From the NCBI RefSeq assembly GCF_000420865.1, contig NZ_ATVT01000010.1, positions 1-64,000 of the forward strand: 64,000 nucleotides of DNA, given 5' to 3'. A program made the translations under genes and the position numbers. Of this stretch, positions 62,257 to 64,000 are shown in pieces (the first letter of the stretch is position 1; every line of letters begins with the position of its first letter). The notes under the pieces are model-generated. The model did no database searches, had not been told where the DNA came from, and saw nothing but the letters and a program-made list of their open reading frames with translations. The DNA comes from Butyrivibrio sp. XPD2006. GTDB taxonomy: Bacteria; Bacillota; Clostridia; Lachnospirales; Lachnospiraceae.

Positions 62257-63125
62257 GAGTTTACGACAGATCCAGGAAAAAATATGAAGAGGCTGAGCAG
62301 TATGGAGGCGGTGCACTGAAGTTTTTATATACTAACCCGGTGGGGCGTGTATTATTAAGGCTTGCAGTTTCTCCGCTTATTTCCAACGTCTACGCCTGTT
62401 TTATGTCATTGCCGTCCAGTGCCAAAAAGATACCGGGATTTATAGAAAAATATGGCATTGATATGTCAGAGTATGAGGACAGGCCATACTCTTCCTTCAA
62501 TGAGTTTTTTACAAGACGCTTTGCGCCCGGTGCAAGAGATGTGGACTCTGATATTGAGGCCTTTGTTTCGCCTGCAGATTCCAAGCTCCTTGTTTACGGT
62601 ATAGATGAGAATCTCAGGATGAATATCAAAGGCAGTGAGTATACACTGACAGATCTTTTGGGTAAAAGAGATCATGCAAATGATTTTGAAGGCGGATATG
62701 CCCTGGTGTTCAGACTTTGTATGGATGACTGCCACAGATACTGCTTTGTGGACGATGGGCATCTTGCTGATCATTACATGATAAAGGGCAGGCTTCATAC
62801 CGTAAGTTCAATTTCAAAGGATCATAAAATATACAAAGAAAATACCCGTGTGGTTTCTGTTCTGGACACAGCCAATTTCGGAAAGCTGATCCAGATTGAA
62901 GTCGGCGCGATGCTGGTTGGAAGAATAAACAACAGCTATCCCGAGAACTTTAGAAGAGGAGACGAGAAAGGCTTCTTTGAACCAGGCGGCTCCACAATCA
63001 TTATCCTTACTAAAAGAGATGCTGTAGCCATTGACGAGGATATTCTAGCCCAGAGCAGAAACGGCATTGAGACAAAGGTTAAATACGGAGAGAAAATAGG
63101 TAAGAAAAAATGTTTGGAAGATTAA
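62253..63125 (+). CDS. psd: Phosphatidylserine decarboxylase
   Basis: Pyruvoyl enzyme converting the phosphatidylserine-type lipid to the ethanolamine form. The self-cleavage motif is GGST (Ser247, FEPGGSTIII), where usual enzymes have LGST or GGST. Other family marks are SFNEFFTRRF and DCHRYCFVDDG. Length (290 aa) is normal. It overlaps pssA by 4 bp and the UbiA gene by 16 bp, so the three are translationally coupled. Confidence 0.93.
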   Translation: MRVYDRSRKKYEEAEQYGGGALKFLYTNPVGRVLLRLAVSPLISNVYACFMSLPSSAKKIPGFIEKYGIDMSEYEDRPYSSFNEFFTRRFAPGARDVDSDIEAFVSPADSKLLVYGIDENLRMNIKGSEYTLTDLLGKRDHANDFEGGYALVFRLCMDDCHRYCFVDDGHLADHYMIKGRLHTVSSISKDHKIYKENTRVVSVLDTANFGKLIQIEVGAMLVGRINNSYPENFRRGDEKGFFEPGGSTIIILTKRDAVAIDEDILAQSRNGIETKVKYGEKIGKKKCLED

Positions 63126-64000
63126 GAATATATTTTAAGGAGAGATACCCGATCCTGGCAAGGCTCGTACTTGGCTGTATCGTATTTCTTGAGATTCACT
63201 TCATCATTCTGTTAAATGAGGGAATCACCAGCTTCAATATATCGATACAGGAATTCATAGGTGCTTTTACGGTGTTTGCGTTTTTAATGTGGCTCAGGAT
63301 CGCAGATGATCTCAAGGACTTTGAGACGGATAAAGCTCTTTTCCCTGACAGGCCTCTGCCAAGCGGCCGCGTATACAAAAAGGACGTTGTGATAGTATGC
63401 ATAATAGTTCAGGCTATAGCGCTTATTCTCAACTTCCTGTTTATGAATAACTTTCCGTTCTGTGTGTTTTTGTATTTTTATGGCTACCTTATGAGCAAAT
63501 GGTTTTTCCAGAAGGCCAAGATACAGCCATCACTCCCGCTTGCTCTGGTGACACACAATCCGGTGCAGATGATCATAAATCTATACATCATCTCTTTTAC
63601 CGTCATCAAATACGGAATAAGACCTGTAACACTGATAAACATCATGGCACTTTGGACCCTGTACTTTCCTGCGCTTATCTGGGAAGTATCAAGGAAGATC
63701 AGAGCGCCCAAGGATGAGAATGATTACACCACATACTCCAAGCTCTTTGGATATGTGAGATCCACAAGGTTTGTAATGATACTTACCATCGTAGATATCA
63801 TCACCAATTTCATTCTGGTCTACAGACTCAATCGCATTTCAGTGCTTGTACTTTTCTGTCTTGTTTCCTGGATGACCTGGAAGTTTATCCAGTTTATGAG
63901 AGATCCCGAGAAGTTCGTGCTGGTAGACAAGGTGGAGATATACACCTATCTTCAGGAGTCCACTATGCTGCTCACAATAGTTGTTTTTCTCCTGGTAGGA
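63110..64000 (+). CDS. UbiA-family prenyltransferase (partial, runs off the right edge)
   Basis: Integral membrane enzyme of the UbiA superfamily, which attaches prenyl groups to aromatic or glycerol-phosphate acceptors. The first Asp-rich motif is RIADDLKDFETDK (Asp66, Asp67, Asp70, Asp74), followed by PDRPLPSGR. A second motif EVSRKIRAPKDEND precedes DYTTYSKLFG. Six or more helices are visible in 297 codons; no stop is seen. The ATG overlaps psd by 16 bp. In archaea the UbiA member is DGGGP synthase, acting before CarS. Acceptor and prenyl chain are unknown. Confidence 0.85.
   Translation, partial: MFGRLRIYFKERYPILARLVLGCIVFLEIHFIILLNEGITSFNISIQEFIGAFTVFAFLMWLRIADDLKDFETDKALFPDRPLPSGRVYKKDVVIVCIIVQAIALILNFLFMNNFPFCVFLYFYGYLMSKWFFQKAKIQPSLPLALVTHNPVQMIINLYIISFTVIKYGIRPVTLINIMALWTLYFPALIWEVSRKIRAPKDENDYTTYSKLFGYVRSTRFVMILTIVDIITNFILVYRLNRISVLVLFCLVSWMTWKFIQFMRDPEKFVLVDKVEIYTYLQESTMLLTIVVFLLVG

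Overview
The window looks like a chromosomal segment of an anaerobic, low-to-mid G+C Firmicute of the Lachnospiraceae, most likely Butyrivibrio or Pseudobutyrivibrio. This is an inference from gene content and order: cysS-mrnC-rlmB-sigH, rpmE-DUF1385-prmC-prfA, a class III (anaerobic) ribonucleotide reductase, a CarD-type regulator, a SigH sporulation-type sigma factor, and carbohydrate-active genes next to c-di-GMP genes. Most genes read rightward in tight operons.

Layout. (1) About 112-6013 is a compact integrated mobile element: a rolling-circle type Rep fused to a helicase, a MobV-type relaxase, a small accessory protein and a tyrosine integrase. It is bounded by 18-bp direct repeats and sits at the 3' end of an elongator tRNA-Met. 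It carries iterons, hairpins and a candidate oriT, and no obvious cargo. (2) 6.2-13.0 kb: a GH13 glucosidase, a PcRGLX/YetA-type lyase-like protein, a membrane EAL phosphodiesterase, an unknown protein and a GNAT. (3) 13.0-24.9 kb: carD, an AlaX-type editing protein, azlCD, ispF, cysS, mrnC, rlmB, sigH, an odd acidic Met/Glu-rich protein, rpmE, DUF1385, prmC, prfA and an Hpt protein. (4) 24.9-33.8 kb: DUF5721, DegV, a LytTR regulator, DUF1294 and argG on the minus strand; argC-GNAT-argJ-argB-argD on the plus strand. A cluster of four ARG-box-like sites lies between argG and argC. (5) 33.7-43.6 kb: a solute-binding-like protein, lipoprotein comEA, an OmpR/HisK pair, a GerMN lipoprotein, comEC, an NSS transporter and surE. 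(6) 43.6-47.0 kb: nrdD, with a fused C-terminal redoxin, and nrdG, with NrdR boxes between them. (7) 47.0-53.0 kb: holA, DUF1653, a GT2, a PAP2 phosphatase, a diacylglycerol-kinase-like gene and glyA. (8) 53.1-58.4 kb: a probable structured non-coding RNA with its own promoter, a membrane GH3-like protein that has lost its catalytic residues, a PilZ protein and a large surface protein. (9) 58.5-64.0 kb: a tightly coupled lipid operon of a CarS-like cytidylyltransferase, a PEP-synthase/Rph-like phosphotransferase, pssA, psd and a UbiA-type prenyltransferase that runs off the right edge.

The strongest candidates for something undescribed are the lipid operon, which combines an archaeal-style set of enzyme families with an Rph-like enzyme, and the roughly 400-nt RNA at 53.24-53.64 kb. 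Other points of interest are the NrdD-redoxin fusion, the GH3 pseudoenzyme, the RR/HK/GerMN cassette between comEA and comEC, and the iteron-bearing integrated replicon. All family calls come from reading motifs; no database search was run.
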